Source: Methylobacter sp. (GTDB lineage: Bacteria > Pseudomonadota > Gammaproteobacteria > Methylococcales > Methylomonadaceae). Taken from it: a DNA stretch of 64,000 nt. The stretch covers positions 62,001 to 126,000 of the forward strand of contig JAUYMY010000057.1 of the NCBI GenBank assembly GCA_030699385.1. Direction: 5' to 3'. Within the stretch, counting starts at the first letter, position 1. Every line of letters begins with the position of its first letter. The position numbers and the translations under genes are program-made. Below, in pieces: positions 25,697 to 35,795 of this stretch. Below the pieces are notes generated by a model that was given only the letters and a program-made list of their open reading frames with translations, searched no databases and was not told where the DNA came from.

Positions 25697-27094
25697 ATGA
25701 AACAAACCGGACGATTTACTATCAAAAAAGGGGTTGCGGCACTGGTTGTAGCGGCGTCGCTGTTAACTTTTTCAATCACCGTTTATTCCGCTGAAAAGCT
25801 GGAAAAAGAAAGCCTTAAACTCGGCTTCATTAAACTAACCGATATGGCGCCGTTGGCGGTTGCTTTGGAAAAAGGTTATTTCGAAGACGAAGGCCTTTCC
25901 GTACAAGTCGAGGCGCAAGCCAACTGGAAAGTGTTATTAGACCGTGTGGTCAGCGGCGAACTGGACGGCGCGCACATGCTGGCAACGCTGCCTTTTGGTG
26001 CGGCCATCGGTTACGGCACCAAAGCCGATATTGTCAGCGCATTCACTATGACCTTAAACGGCGATGCGATAACGGTATCCAACGATGTCTGGAATCAAAT
26101 GAAGCCGCAGATTCCGGTCAAAGACGGCAAGCCGGTGCATCCGATCAGCGCCGATACCTTAAAACCGGTGCTGGAAAAATACAAAGCGGCAGGCAAGCCG
26201 TTCAACATGGCGATGACCTTCCCGGTCGGCACCCACAATATGAAATTGCGTTACTGGCTGGCGGCTGGCGGCATTAAGCCCGGCTTTTATGCGCCGCCTG
26301 AAGATACCTCCGGCAATATTGATGCCGAAGCCATTTTGTCAGTCACGCCGCCGCCGCAAATGCCCTCGACTATGGATTCGGGCACGATAGTCGGCTACTG
26401 CGTCGGCGAACCGTGGAACCAGCAAGCGGTGATTAAAGGCATCGGCGTACCGGTCATCAGCGATTATGAATTGATGAAAAACAGCGCGGAAAAAATCTTC
26501 GGCGTGAACAAAGAATGGGCGGAGAAAAATCCCAATACCCACAAAGCGGTCATCAAAGCCTTGATCCGCGCCTCAATGTGGCTGGATGCGGAAAATAACA
26601 AGAACCGCAACGAAGGCGTGGAAATGCTGTCGCAAAAACAATATGTCGGCGCTGATTACGAAGTTATCGCCAACAGCATGAACGGCACCTTTGAATATGA
26701 AAAAGGCGACAAGCGCGACTTGCCCGATTTCAACGTATTTTTCCGTCATAACGGTTCTTACCCTTATTACAGCGATGCAGTCTGGAGCCTGACCCAAATG
26801 CGCCGCTGGGGACAAATTAACGAATTCAAACCCGATTCATGGTATCTGGAAACCGCTAAAAAAGTGTATCGCCCCGATGTTTATAGGGCGGCGGCTAAAG
26901 CACTGATTGCCGAAGGTAAAGCGAAAGCCAGCGATTTTCCGGCCGACAGCGAAACCGGCATCAAACCGCCTAGTGCTGACTTTATTGATGGCGTTAGTTT
27001 TGACGCGAGCAAGCCTAATGATTATCTGAGCAAGTTTGCTATCGGGCTTAAAGGAAAGCAAAAAGTAGTCGGCGGCAAGGTGGTTGACGGATAG
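25697..27094 (+). CDS. nrtA: Nitrate ABC transporter substrate-binding protein
   Basis: 465-aa periplasmic protein of the NrtA/CmpA family that captures nitrate for the NrtB/NrtCD importer. An N-terminal Sec signal (about 1-31, ending TVYSAE) follows a basic start. The family core includes LKLGFIKLTDMAPLAVALEKGYF, MLATLPFGAAIGYG and GYCVGEPWNQQAV. The signal peptide separates it from NasS, the cytoplasmic sensor of the same fold. GAGG lies 6 bp before ATG 25697. It is the first gene of the operon behind the sigma-54/ANTAR leader. Confidence 0.94.
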   Translation: MKQTGRFTIKKGVAALVVAASLLTFSITVYSAEKLEKESLKLGFIKLTDMAPLAVALEKGYFEDEGLSVQVEAQANWKVLLDRVVSGELDGAHMLATLPFGAAIGYGTKADIVSAFTMTLNGDAITVSNDVWNQMKPQIPVKDGKPVHPISADTLKPVLEKYKAAGKPFNMAMTFPVGTHNMKLRYWLAAGGIKPGFYAPPEDTSGNIDAEAILSVTPPPQMPSTMDSGTIVGYCVGEPWNQQAVIKGIGVPVISDYELMKNSAEKIFGVNKEWAEKNPNTHKAVIKALIRASMWLDAENNKNRNEGVEMLSQKQYVGADYEVIANSMNGTFEYEKGDKRDLPDFNVFFRHNGSYPYYSDAVWSLTQMRRWGQINEFKPDSWYLETAKKVYRPDVYRAAAKALIAEGKAKASDFPADSETGIKPPSADFIDGVSFDASKPNDYLSKFAIGLKGKQKVVGGKVVDG

Positions 27095-27138
27095 TCATGC
27101 CATTGTTCCCAAGTTCCAGCGCTCATCGTTACACATAA

Positions 27139-27206
27139 GTTGTGGGAGCGGCCACCCGGCCGCGAACAGCGCACGATTGTTCGCGGCCGGTGACCGCTCC
27201 CACAAC
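27139..27206. repeat. REP-like GC-rich hairpin between nrtA and nrtB
   Basis: A 68-nt inverted repeat with arms GTTGTGGGAGCGG-CCA and its complement, inner arms CCGGCCGCGAACA / TGTTCGCGGCCGG, and loop GCGCACGAT. It is of the GTGGGAGCGGCC type of REP. Its position after the binding-protein gene could stabilise nrtA mRNA and lower nrtB expression. A piece of the CCCAAGTTCCA repeat precedes it at 27105-27118. Confidence 0.75.
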
Positions 27207-27241
27207 TTTTCACCTTTCACCTGCTCTCAAAGGTACCGACC

Positions 27242-28258
27242 ATGCATAAGCAACTGATAAAGTTTTTAAACATCACCGGACTGACTTGGTTTGTCCCGCT
27301 GGTAAAAATAGCTGCCGGTGAAAATGCCACGCTGCAAATCCGTCAATTGTGGCTGATTATGGGCGTGCCTATTCTCGCCTTCATGGTCTTTCTGGGGCTT
27401 TGGAGTTTTTCCGCATCGAAGGTCAACACCAGTCTGGGCACTATTCCCGGCCCGGTTGCGGTCTGGCACGAGGCGGGCGGGTTGCTGCACGACCATTACG
27501 CCGAACGCGCCAAAGAGGCCGAGTATTACCAACGCCAGCAAGCGCGTAATGAGCAAAAGCTTGCGGAAGACCCGGCGGCTGAAATCAAAATCCGCCCCTA
27601 TAACGGCCAAGCCACCTACCTGGATAAGATTTACACCAGTCTGTACACGGTGTTTGCAGGCTTTGTCATTGCGACCTTGATCGCCGTGCCGCTGGGTTTA
27701 TTCTGCGGCATGAATCCGGTGTTCAACACCGCGATCAACCCGCTGGTGCAGATTTTCAAGCCTGTATCGCCGTTGGCATGGCTACCCATCGTCACGTTGG
27801 TGGTCAGTGCGGTGTATGTGAGCGGCGACGATGCCTGGTTTGAAAAATCGTTCCTGACTTCAGCGGTGACCGTCACCTTGTGTTCGCTGTGGCCGACGTT
27901 AATTAATACCGCCATCGGCGTATCCTCGATAGACAAAGATTTGATCAATGTCGGCAAGGTGTTGCGGCTTAGCTGGAGCACACAAATCAAGAAAATCGTG
28001 TTGCCGTCTGCCTTGCCGTATATCTTCACCGGAATGCGTTTGTCGCTGGGCGTGGGCTGGATGGTGCTGATTGCGGCGGAAATGCTGGCGCAAAATCCGG
28101 GGCTGGGTAAATTCGTTTGGGATGAATTCCAGAACGGCAGTTCCAATTCCTTGGGTCGGATCATGGTCGCGGTGTTTACCATCGGACTGATCGGCTTTGC
28201 CCTGGACCGGATCATGCACTCTTTACAGAACCTGTTCTCTTTCGGTAGGGCACTTTAA
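27242..28258 (+). CDS. nrtB: Nitrate ABC transporter permease
   Basis: 338-aa inner-membrane permease. A first span lies at about 36-56 ([19 protein letters not shown]). A charged loop at about 85-125 ([20 protein letters not shown]) follows. The BPD-transporter core occupies about 130-335, with the EAA-type loop around [21 protein letters not shown]. Paired with NrtA and the double ATPase NrtCD. The start at ATG 27242 has GGTACCGACC upstream and no strong Shine-Dalgarno; the REP hairpin lies just before it. Confidence 0.93.
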   Translation: MHKQLIKFLNITGLTWFVPLVKIAAGENATLQIRQLWLIMGVPILAFMVFLGLWSFSASKVNTSLGTIPGPVAVWHEAGGLLHDHYAERAKEAEYYQRQQARNEQKLAEDPAAEIKIRPYNGQATYLDKIYTSLYTVFAGFVIATLIAVPLGLFCGMNPVFNTAINPLVQIFKPVSPLAWLPIVTLVVSAVYVSGDDAWFEKSFLTSAVTVTLCSLWPTLINTAIGVSSIDKDLINVGKVLRLSWSTQIKKIVLPSALPYIFTGMRLSLGVGWMVLIAAEMLAQNPGLGKFVWDEFQNGSSNSLGRIMVAVFTIGLIGFALDRIMHSLQNLFSFGRAL

Positions 28259-28307
28259 ATATTTATACACGTCCTACCGAATAATTATGTTTAACCGGGA
28301 GCCGAAG

Positions 28308-30149
28308 ATGTCAGTCGTAAACCTTAACATTGTCAATAAACGTATGCCCAACAACCCAACAGAGCCCTCGAATGACGCCTATCAGCCTTTACTGGAATTA
28401 AAAGCGGTCTGCAAAAGCTATGGCGCGAATTCGATTCTGAGCAACATCAACCTGAGCATAAAAGAAGGCGAGTTTGTTGCCATCGTCGGTTTTTCCGGCA
28501 GCGGCAAAACCACGCTGATTTCAACCATTGCCGGTTTGATACAGGCCGATAGCGGCGAAGTGCTGAAACAAGGATCGCCGATTACCGAACCGGGACCGGA
28601 TCGCGGCGTGGTGTTCCAGAACTATTCGCTGATGCCGTGGCTAACCGTGTTTGAAAACGTGGCGTTGGCGGTTGACCAGATTTTCAAACACTGGCCAGCC
28701 GAACAGCGTCGGGCGCATACCGAAAAATACGTCAGGATGGTGAACCTTGGTGCGGCGATGGACAAAAAACCGGCTGAACTGTCCGGCGGCATGAGGCAAC
28801 GGGTCAATGTCGCGCGCGCCTTGGCTGCCAGCCCCGATATTTTATTGCTAGACGAACCGCTTAGCGCGCTGGATGCGTTGACGCGCGGCAATTTGCAGGA
28901 CGAGATTTTGCAAATCTGGGCGCAGGAAAAGAAAACCGTCATCCTGATTACTAATGATGTCGATGAAGCCATCTACATGGCAGACCGGGTCATCCCGCTG
29001 AATCCCGGCCCCGATGCGACTTTCGGCCCGGATTTTGCCGTCAATATCGAGCGCCCACGGGACCGCACCGCGTTAAACCACAACCCTGAATTTAAACGCT
29101 TGCGCGCCGAAATCACCCGTTATTTGATGGATATTGGCATTGAGAAAAATACAGGGACGGCGAGCAATAAAATCATTTTGCCTAAAGTAAAGCCGAACAC
29201 TGACGTGGATTGGAATCGTACTTATTCGGTTATCGCCGCGCCTGTTCCCGACAGGCTTGCGGCATACACACCATCCCTGGCGATTGCCGCGCCTGTTCCC
29301 GACAGGCTAGCGGCATACACACCATCCCTGGCGATAAAACCCACGACGGAGGGTTTAGCCCGTCCGCGTTACCTGGAGTTTTCAAAATTATGCAAAACCT
29401 ACCCGACACCCGACGGCAATAGCTCGGTCAAGGTCGTGGACGGTTTCGACCTGAAAATGAAAAAAGGCGAATTCATCTCAATCATCGGCCATTCCGGCTG
29501 CGGCAAGTCCACCGTGTTGTCGATGACCGCAGGCCTGAACAGCATATCCGAAGGCGTCATTATCCTGGACAACAAGGAAATCGACAGCGCCGGGCCTGAT
29601 CGCGGCGTGGTGTTCCAATCACCCAGCCTGTTTCCTTGGCTGACCGCGTTTGAAAACGTGATGCTGGGCGTCGATAAGGTCTATCCCCATGCGTCCAAAT
29701 CGGAGCGCGATGATATTGTTGAATATTATTTGACCCGCGTCGGCTTGGGCGACTCGTTGCGCAAAAAAGCCGCCGACCTGTCTAACGGCATGAAGCAACG
29801 GGTCGGTATCGCCCGCGCCTTTGCCTTGTCACCCAAGTTACTGTTATTGGATGAGCCGTTCGGGATGCTGGATTCGTTGACCCGCTGGGAATTGCAGGAA
29901 GTGTTGATGGAAGTCTGGGAGCGGACACAGGTCACCGCGATTGTGGTTACCCATGATGTCGATGAGGCCATATTGCTGGCCGACCGGGTAGTGATGATGA
30001 CCAACGGCCCGCATGCCAAAATCGGTAAAATCCAAGAGATTGATCTGCCAAGGCCGCGCAGCCGCAAAGCCTTGCTGGAACATCCCGATTACTACAAATA
30101 CCGGGAAAGCATCTTGAGCTTCCTGACCGAATGCGACCATACGCATTAA
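28308..30149 (+). CDS. Nitrate ABC transporter, two ATPase domains fused in one chain
   Basis: 613-aa protein. Domain 1 (about 25-270): Walker [10 protein letters not shown], signature LSGGMRQR, Walker [13 protein letters not shown]. Domain 2 (about 355-600): Walker [10 protein letters not shown], altered signature LSNGMKQR, Walker [13 protein letters not shown]. In cyanobacteria NrtC and NrtD are separate, and NrtC has a substrate-binding extension that is absent here. The fusion gives the importer its ATPase pair from one gene. The linker (about 309-343) holds a tandem 17-residue duplication ([17 protein letters not shown] twice) encoded by a 51-bp DNA repeat. Start ATG 28308 has GGGAG 7 bp upstream. 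In domain 1 the switch His appears as Asn (LITNDVDEA), while domain 2 keeps His (VVTHDVDEA), so the two sites may differ in activity. Confidence 0.92.
   Translation: MSVVNLNIVNKRMPNNPTEPSNDAYQPLLELKAVCKSYGANSILSNINLSIKEGEFVAIVGFSGSGKTTLISTIAGLIQADSGEVLKQGSPITEPGPDRGVVFQNYSLMPWLTVFENVALAVDQIFKHWPAEQRRAHTEKYVRMVNLGAAMDKKPAELSGGMRQRVNVARALAASPDILLLDEPLSALDALTRGNLQDEILQIWAQEKKTVILITNDVDEAIYMADRVIPLNPGPDATFGPDFAVNIERPRDRTALNHNPEFKRLRAEITRYLMDIGIEKNTGTASNKIILPKVKPNTDVDWNRTYSVIAAPVPDRLAAYTPSLAIAAPVPDRLAAYTPSLAIKPTTEGLARPRYLEFSKLCKTYPTPDGNSSVKVVDGFDLKMKKGEFISIIGHSGCGKSTVLSMTAGLNSISEGVIILDNKEIDSAGPDRGVVFQSPSLFPWLTAFENVMLGVDKVYPHASKSERDDIVEYYLTRVGLGDSLRKKAADLSNGMKQRVGIARAFALSPKLLLLDEPFGMLDSLTRWELQEVLMEVWERTQVTAIVVTHDVDEAILLADRVVMMTNGPHAKIGKIQEIDLPRPRSRKALLEHPDYYKYRESILSFLTECDHTH
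29235..29335 (+). repeat. In-frame 51-bp tandem repeat in the nrtCD linker
   Basis: Two copies (29235-29285 and 29286-29335) differ at only a couple of positions. Each contains CCTGTTCCCGACAGG, a small palindrome, and CATACACACCATCCCTGGCG. The unit is a multiple of three and has no stop in the used frame. It looks like an extragenic repeat that entered coding sequence. Confidence 0.85.
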
Positions 30150-30182
30150 TAACTTTTTAAAATCAATACATCAGGAGGCTTT

Positions 30183-31433
30183 ATGCCGCAGAAAAAATTA
30201 TCTTCAATATCACTGCTGGCGCTCTCTGTGATCAGCGGCTCGGCGATGGCCGACTTGACCAAGCAAGTTGAAGACGCGCTCAATTTTTATCATTACGGTA
30301 AAAACGGCGCAGTCAAAATCGACCTGAATTACCGTTACGAAAACGTCGACCAGGATCGGGGTCCGCAGAAAACCGCCAATGCCAACACCGCACGTCTGCG
30401 GGCAGGTTTGCTGTCGCCGACCTTCTACGGCTTTCAAGGTTATGCCGAATACGAAGGCAACCTAGCGATGCAGGAAGATTTCAACAGCACGCGCAACGGC
30501 AATACCGCTTATTCGACGGTGGCCGATCCCGAAAAAAGCGAACTCAACCAACTGTGGATCAGCTATGACGGCATCCCCGATACCGTAATTAAAGGCGGAC
30601 GGCAACGCATTAAATTGGATGACGACCGTTTTATCGGCAACGTCGGCTGGCGGCAAATGGAAACCACTTTCGATTCGGTGCTGGTCACCCACAACAACCA
30701 GCAGCTGTTCGGCCTGACCATCAATGCAGGCTACATCGGCAACGTACAAACCTTTACCGCCACCAATGAGCACATCGAAGCCCCGATTTTGAACATCAGT
30801 TATAAGGTCGGCGATTACGGCAATCTGATTGCTTACGGCTACTGGCTGGATTACACCGAGCGGGAAAATTACGAAAAATCCAGCCAAACCTACGGCTTGC
30901 GCATGAGCAATTTTAAAAAACCGGGGGATTCGTTAAAGCTGAGTGACAACTACGGCCTGGTCTATACCGCCGAATGGGCCTATCAGGAAGATTACGGGCA
31001 CGGCGCGACCCGTTATGACACGAGCCGCATCAACCTAATGGGCGGTATTACCGCCTACAACTTCACTTTCCAAGGGGCGGTTGAACAGCTTGACGGCAAA
31101 GGAGCCAATAAAACCTTTGATACGCCGCTAGGCACCAACCATGCGTTCCAGGGCTGGGCGGACTTATTTTTGATTACACCAAGAGACGGCATCCGCGATG
31201 TATCCGGCGCAGTACATACCGTACTGGATAGAGGTGATGTTGTATTGACCGGTGTTTACCATGATTTTACCGATGACAGCGGCAGCCTCCATTACGGTAA
31301 GGAATGGGATTTTCAGGCCACCAAAAAATTCGGCAAGCATTATTCGCTGCTGGCCAAATACGCGTATTACGATGCCGACCAATTTGGCACCGACACCCAA
31401 AAAATCTGGGTGCAGGGGAATATCAGTTTTTAA
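30183..31433 (+). CDS. Outer-membrane porin linked to nitrate uptake
   Basis: 416-aa beta-barrel protein with signal peptide (about 1-23, ending SAMA). Alternating amphipathic strands run throughout, and the chain ends in ..WVQGNISF with the terminal Phe required by the BAM machinery. The pattern (IKGGRQRIKLDDDRFIGNVGWRQME) resembles alginate-export/OprD-like barrels. It starts 33 bp after nrtCD with a strong AGGAGG site, so it is the fourth gene of the nrt operon and probably lets nitrate cross the outer membrane. Substrate is inferred from context only. Confidence 0.85.
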   Translation: MPQKKLSSISLLALSVISGSAMADLTKQVEDALNFYHYGKNGAVKIDLNYRYENVDQDRGPQKTANANTARLRAGLLSPTFYGFQGYAEYEGNLAMQEDFNSTRNGNTAYSTVADPEKSELNQLWISYDGIPDTVIKGGRQRIKLDDDRFIGNVGWRQMETTFDSVLVTHNNQQLFGLTINAGYIGNVQTFTATNEHIEAPILNISYKVGDYGNLIAYGYWLDYTERENYEKSSQTYGLRMSNFKKPGDSLKLSDNYGLVYTAEWAYQEDYGHGATRYDTSRINLMGGITAYNFTFQGAVEQLDGKGANKTFDTPLGTNHAFQGWADLFLITPRDGIRDVSGAVHTVLDRGDVVLTGVYHDFTDDSGSLHYGKEWDFQATKKFGKHYSLLAKYAYYDADQFGTDTQKIWVQGNISF

Positions 31434-31446
31434 GCCCTTAGGCAGC

Positions 31447-31480
31447 ACCGTAATGACGCAACCGGCATTAGGGTGCTTCT
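31447..31480 (+). terminator. Weak candidate terminator after the porin gene
   Basis: GCACC (31447-31451) and GGTGC pair around a 20-nt loop with an inner ATG/CAT match, followed by TTCTTATTT. Low stability. Confidence 0.3.
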
Positions 31481-31561
31481 TATTTCATCAATACAGAAAT
31501 CGGCGTGACTGCTCAGCGCAGTAGATTTAGTTTGAAAGTTGACCAGAAAAATTTGAACAAT

Positions 31562-31593
31562 AAAAAAGGCCTTAGATTTGTACCTAAGGCCTT
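31562..31593 (-). terminator. Terminator of tRNA-Thr
   Basis: On the minus strand the stem AAGGCCTTAG / CTAAGGCCTT with loop GTACAAAT is followed by six T. It lies just downstream of the tRNA-Thr gene on that strand. Confidence 0.75.
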
Positions 31594-31601
31594 GATATTC
31601 T

Positions 31602-31677
31602 TGGAGCTGGCGATGGGAATCGAACCCGCGACCGGCTGATTACAAATCAGCTGCTCTACCGACTGAGCTACACCAGC
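31602..31677 (-). tRNA. tRNA-Thr (anticodon TGT)
   Basis: 76-nt cloverleaf on the minus strand: acceptor GCTGGTG..CGCCAGC with encoded CCA. The anticodon stem GCTGA/TCAGC encloses loop TTTGTAA, giving TGT. The T-loop GGTTCGATTCC is canonical. It lies between the porin and ygiQ genes. Confidence 0.95.
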
Positions 31678-31730
31678 GAAGAAGCGGGTATTATATACAA
31701 CATAATTTTCTTGGCAAGCCCTTTTATAAA

Positions 31731-33896
31731 TTATTTGGGCTTTCTTTTTGTTTTGCTCTTATTAATCGGATGCGGTTTGCTTTTTTCGGAGCGGATGTTG
31801 TCCGACCCGGTATATTTGGTTTTAAATCGCTGGATTTTATCGGGCGTTTCTACTGTACCTTTGGGCTGGAAACTGGGGATCAAATGCTGTTTGCCGTTTC
31901 CGATTAAATCGCTGCGACCCATGTCTGTTAAGGCTTCGCGTAATAACGGCCAGTTTTTGGGGTCGTGATAACGCAGGAAGGCTTTGTGCAGGCGGCGCTG
32001 CTTGACGCTTTTAGGTATTGGGATGTTAGCTACGTTGCGGCTGACTTTGTGCAGGGTGTCTTTGCCGGAATGGTACATGGCGGTGGCGATTGACATTGGC
32101 GACGGCAGGAAGGCCTGCACTTGGTCTGCCCTGAAACCGTTGCGTTTTAGCCATAAGGCTAGGTTGAGCATGTCGGTGTCGGTGGTGCCGGGATGCGCGG
32201 CGATAAAGTACGGGATCAAATATTGCTCTTTTCCCGCCTCTTTGGAAAATTGGTCGAACATCTCCTTGAAGCGGTCGTATGTGCCCATGCCCGGCTTCAT
32301 CATTTTGGATAATACGCTTTGCTCGGTGTGTTCTGGGGCGATTTTAAGGTAGCCGCCGACGTGATGGGTGACCAGTTCTTTGACGTATTCGGGGGATTCT
32401 ACGGCCAAGTCATAACGTAGGCCTGAGGCGATAAATATTTTCTTGATGCCGGGCAAGGCACGAGCCCGGCGGTAGAGTTTAATCAGCGGGGTGTGGTCGG
32501 TGTTCAGGTTGGGGCAAATGCCGGGATAAACGCAAGACGGTTTGCGACAGGCGGCTTCGATTGCCGGGTCTTTGCAGGCCAGCCGGTACATGTTGGCGGT
32601 GGGTCCCCCTAAGTCGGATATATGGCCGGTAAACGCGGGTGAGGTGTCGCGGATGGCTTCGATTTCTTTGATGATCGAATCTTCCGAGCGGCTTTGTATG
32701 ATGCGGCCTTCGTGTTCGGTAATCGAGCAGAAGGTGCAGCCGCCAAAACAGCCGCGCATGATGTTGACCGAATGCTGGATCATTTCAAACGCGGGCACGT
32801 TGGCGCTGCCGTATGCTTTGTGCGGCACGCGGGAGTAAGGTAGGTCGAATACGCCGTCCATTTCTTTGGTGGTTAGTGGAATGGGCGGCGGATTAATCCA
32901 CACTTGCCGGTTGCCGTGCAGTTGAATCAATGCGCGCGCATTGCCGGGGTTGGTTTCGCCGTGCATGACGCGTGAGGCGTGGGCGTAGAGTATCGGGTCA
33001 TCTTTGACCGCTTCGTAGGCCGGCAGGCGGATGACGGTTTGTGAACGCTGGTTTCGGATTAGTAATTTATCAAACTGAATGACTTTTTCATCAGTATCAC
33101 TCGATTCCGGTTTCTTATCGCAAGCAGGCTGTTCTTGATATGGGTCGATAGGCAGCATGGCTGCGCCGGGTTTATCAATGTCGGTAGAATCTTTAACCGC
33201 CCAGCCTTCGGGAATTTGTTTAACGAAATGCACGGTGCCGCGTATGCCTTTCAGCTCTGAGATGGCTTCGCCGTTGGCCAGTCGATGGGCGATTTCGACG
33301 ACTTGGCGCTCGGCATTGCCATAAACCAGCAGGTCGGCTTTGGAATCCAGTAACACCGATTTTCTGACTTTGTCCGACCAGTAATCATAATGCGCGATGC
33401 GCCGCAAACTGGCTTCAATACCGCCAATGATAATCGGCACGTCTTTGAATGCTTCGCGGCAGCGGTGCGAGTAGACATTGACTGCACGATCAGGGCGTTT
33501 TCCCGCCGCGCCGTCTGGGGTGTAGGCATCGTTGGAGCGGATTTTTTTGTCCGAGGTGTAGCGATTGACCATTGAATCCATGTTGCCGCCGGTCACCCCG
33601 AAAAACAGGTTCGGGCGGCCGAGTTTGCCGAAGTCTTTGGCGCTAGTCCAATCGGGTTGCGAGATGATGCCGACCCGGAATCCTTGCGCTTCAAGCAGTC
33701 GTCCAATCAGTGCCATGCCAAAGCTCGGATGGTCGATGTAGGCGTCGCCGGTCACCAGGATCACGTCGCAGGCGTCCCAGCCGAGTTCATCCATTTCGGC
33801 CTTGCTCATCGGCAAAACGGGGGCAATGCCGAAGCGTTGCGCCCAGTATTTGCGGTAGCTGAACAGGTTGGGTTCGGTGTGTAAGGCAGTAGACAT
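31731..33896 (-). CDS. ygiQ: YgiQ-family radical SAM protein
   Basis: 721-aa protein of the UPF0313/YgiQ family. The N-terminal B12-binding-like domain includes [24 protein letters not shown]. The radical SAM core has the [10 protein letters not shown] cluster motif (C-x3-C-x2-C) in the middle. A family-specific C-terminal region ends in a basic tail ([17 protein letters not shown]). Function in the cell is unknown. A variable linker rich in polar residues occurs near residue 240-275. Its start codon shares one base with the end of the upstream spermidine-synthase-like gene, so the two are co-translated. Confidence 0.93.
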   Translation of the reverse strand: MSTALHTEPNLFSYRKYWAQRFGIAPVLPMSKAEMDELGWDACDVILVTGDAYIDHPSFGMALIGRLLEAQGFRVGIISQPDWTSAKDFGKLGRPNLFFGVTGGNMDSMVNRYTSDKKIRSNDAYTPDGAAGKRPDRAVNVYSHRCREAFKDVPIIIGGIEASLRRIAHYDYWSDKVRKSVLLDSKADLLVYGNAERQVVEIAHRLANGEAISELKGIRGTVHFVKQIPEGWAVKDSTDIDKPGAAMLPIDPYQEQPACDKKPESSDTDEKVIQFDKLLIRNQRSQTVIRLPAYEAVKDDPILYAHASRVMHGETNPGNARALIQLHGNRQVWINPPPIPLTTKEMDGVFDLPYSRVPHKAYGSANVPAFEMIQHSVNIMRGCFGGCTFCSITEHEGRIIQSRSEDSIIKEIEAIRDTSPAFTGHISDLGGPTANMYRLACKDPAIEAACRKPSCVYPGICPNLNTDHTPLIKLYRRARALPGIKKIFIASGLRYDLAVESPEYVKELVTHHVGGYLKIAPEHTEQSVLSKMMKPGMGTYDRFKEMFDQFSKEAGKEQYLIPYFIAAHPGTTDTDMLNLALWLKRNGFRADQVQAFLPSPMSIATAMYHSGKDTLHKVSRNVANIPIPKSVKQRRLHKAFLRYHDPKNWPLLREALTDMGRSDLIGNGKQHLIPSFQPKGTVETPDKIQRFKTKYTGSDNIRSEKSKPHPINKSKTKRKPK

Positions 33897-34705
33897 TATT
33901 TTTTAATCGAGTTGTTGATGACGCTGGAATTGTGTTTGATGAGCTCTTTTAAATAAGCGATAAATTCGATCTGGTAAAGCTGCTCAAGAATGATGGCGCG
34001 GGTTCTTAAATCTTTCATGTCATGTAGCGGGGTCTGTTCGTTAAAGGCCAGACCGATGATATTGCCCCGGTCTTTTACCGGCAAAAATAAAATTTTCCAG
34101 TCAAACGATTGTCCCAGCCACAGCGCGATTTGCTGGAATTGGGGTTTATTGACGCCGCCCCACAGATTAATGACTAACATGCCGTCTTTTTTCAGCAAGG
34201 CTTTGCAGGCATCAAAAAAGGCATGATTACAAATGGATGGCGCCATGCCTTCGTGATCGAAGGCATCAACGAACATTAGGCTGTATTGCTCACTTTGGCT
34301 TTCGGTACGCTGACGCACATATTTCGCGCCGTCATCGATAATCACTTTTAGTCGCGGGTCGAGCGGCAGGCCAAAATGGCTGCGCGCTATTTTGACTACG
34401 CTTTCCCGGTATTCCACGACTTTTAGGCGACAATCGGGGAAGTGATGCAACAAATGCTTGGCTAAGGAGCCGCCGCCCAAGCCGATAATTAAGGCTTGGT
34501 CATCAAGCGTCGGTTTGAATAACAGCCAGCTGGTCATGGCGCGCACGTATTCCAAATGTAGCTTGTCCGGCTCGGCCAGCAACATGCTGCTTTGTCTGGG
34601 AAAAGAGCCAAAATGTAGCGACCTGACGCCATCTTGCTCAATGACTTCTAAAATGCCGTCATCATCGTGGCTTTCGTGGATGATCCGGCCTTGATATCTA
34701 TACAT
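33896..34705 (-). CDS. Spermidine synthase-like methyltransferase-fold protein
   Basis: 269-aa Rossmann-fold protein. The SAM/dcSAM-binding motif is [18 protein letters not shown] (about 72-89), with acidic [10 protein letters not shown] next and [11 protein letters not shown] as the catalytic-region motif. True SpeE proteins have an N-terminal beta-barrel domain; here it is short and divergent. The substrate could therefore be another amine, and an untested polyamine role should not be assumed. It is upstream of ygiQ, overlapping by one base. Confidence 0.82.
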   Translation of the reverse strand: MYRYQGRIIHESHDDDGILEVIEQDGVRSLHFGSFPRQSSMLLAEPDKLHLEYVRAMTSWLLFKPTLDDQALIIGLGGGSLAKHLLHHFPDCRLKVVEYRESVVKIARSHFGLPLDPRLKVIIDDGAKYVRQRTESQSEQYSLMFVDAFDHEGMAPSICNHAFFDACKALLKKDGMLVINLWGGVNKPQFQQIALWLGQSFDWKILFLPVKDRGNIIGLAFNEQTPLHDMKDLRTRAIILEQLYQIEFIAYLKELIKHNSSVINNSIKK

Positions 34706-34924
34706 AATCGAGGTCAGTGTTAAAAGGTTGATAAAACATTATACAGGACTGATGGCTGCTGATGGCCTTTGTCGTAACGGCAGCAGAGGATTTTTTAAGG
34801 GTGTTTTAGCGTGTTGGTGTAAAATCGAAAATCGCTTAATAGGGGAGGGCGGCTATATGACGACGCCTTTTTTACCATTTATCCGAACCAACGAATAGCG
34901 CCAAATCGACAGGGGATATACCGA

Positions 34925-35692
34925 ATGAAAATATATAGTTATGCGTTAGCAGCCTTATTTTGTCTATCGGCATCGGCCGCCGAGCTTGACCGGTCTGCCG
35001 TGCAGCAGTTACTGGCTACGGCTGATAACAGCCATCCGGCGCAGTTGCGGCGCCTGGATTTAACCGGGCTGGATCTGTCCGGCCTGAATTTTAAACAGGC
35101 CGACTTGTGGGGCGCGGATTTACGTAATGCCAATTTAAGCAACAGCGATTTGTCCGGTTTGAATTTGGATTTAACGGTGATGTCGAAAATCAATCTTGCC
35201 GGCGCCAATTTGTCCAATACCAGTATTTTCGGCGTCCACATGGGCGGTGCCGATTTGAGCAACGCTAATCTGAGCGGCAGCCGGTTTATTGCCAATCTGG
35301 ATCGTGCCAATCTCAGTCACGCCGATTTGTCCCATGCCAATTGGGGCGTGGATATGAAAAATCAGCCGATGGGTTTAATGCGGGTCAGTTTGAATAATGT
35401 CAATTTGACCGGCGCTAATTTGACTGATGCCAACCTCAATAGGGCGCTGCTGCGTCATGCTAATTTATCCGGCAGTGTGCTGAGAAACACCGTGTTATTT
35501 GGCGCTGATTTGTCCGGGGCAAAGTTGACCGGTGCTGATCTGTCGGGGGCGGATTTATCCGAGAGCAAGTTGGAAGAAACCGATTTTACCGGTGCTAATC
35601 TTACCGGCACGCGGTTTGGCGCGGTCAGCAATAAAGCTGTTTTGAAGGGCTTAAATGCGGCTAAAAATCTTGATGCGGCGATTTTTGAGTGA
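34925..35692 (+). CDS. Exported pentapeptide-repeat protein
   Basis: 255-aa protein with a signal peptide (MKIYSYALAALFCLSASA, cut near residue 19). From about residue 45 it is almost wholly A(D/N)LXX pentapeptides (ADLWGADLRNANLSNSDLSG..), which form a right-handed quadrilateral beta-helix. The repeat is interrupted around residues 140-152 by NWGVDMKNQPMGLM. A good AGGGGATAT site precedes ATG 34925. Export makes a DNA-mimic role as in MfpA/Qnr unlikely. Function unknown. Confidence 0.88.
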   Translation: MKIYSYALAALFCLSASAAELDRSAVQQLLATADNSHPAQLRRLDLTGLDLSGLNFKQADLWGADLRNANLSNSDLSGLNLDLTVMSKINLAGANLSNTSIFGVHMGGADLSNANLSGSRFIANLDRANLSHADLSHANWGVDMKNQPMGLMRVSLNNVNLTGANLTDANLNRALLRHANLSGSVLRNTVLFGADLSGAKLTGADLSGADLSESKLEETDFTGANLTGTRFGAVSNKAVLKGLNAAKNLDAAIFE

Positions 35693-35707
35693 TGGGCTAA
35701 GGCTTAC

Positions 35708-35735
35708 AAAAACCAGTCAGCATCAAACTGGTTTT
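35708..35735 (+). terminator. Terminator after the pentapeptide-repeat gene
   Basis: Stem AAAACCAGT / ACTGGTTTT with a loop of about 9 nt and a short T stretch, 16 bp after the stop codon. Confidence 0.6.
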
Positions 35736-35753
35736 GACAGTACAGCATAAATT

Positions 35754-35781
35754 ATGCCCATAGCCATAAAGATATGGGCAT
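35754..35781. terminator. Hairpin after the carbonic anhydrase gene
   Basis: ATGCCCATA and TATGGGCAT form a 9-bp stem around 10 nt, 15 bp beyond the end of the minus-strand carbonic anhydrase gene. No good T-run follows. It may be a weak terminator. Confidence 0.4.
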
Positions 35782-35795
35782 GTTTGAACGGGGTG

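Noticed and set aside
29210-29422. Alternative frame reading [16 protein letters not shown] twice
   Set aside because: It is another frame of the 51-bp repeat inside nrtCD; the nrtCD frame continues through both ATPase domains.
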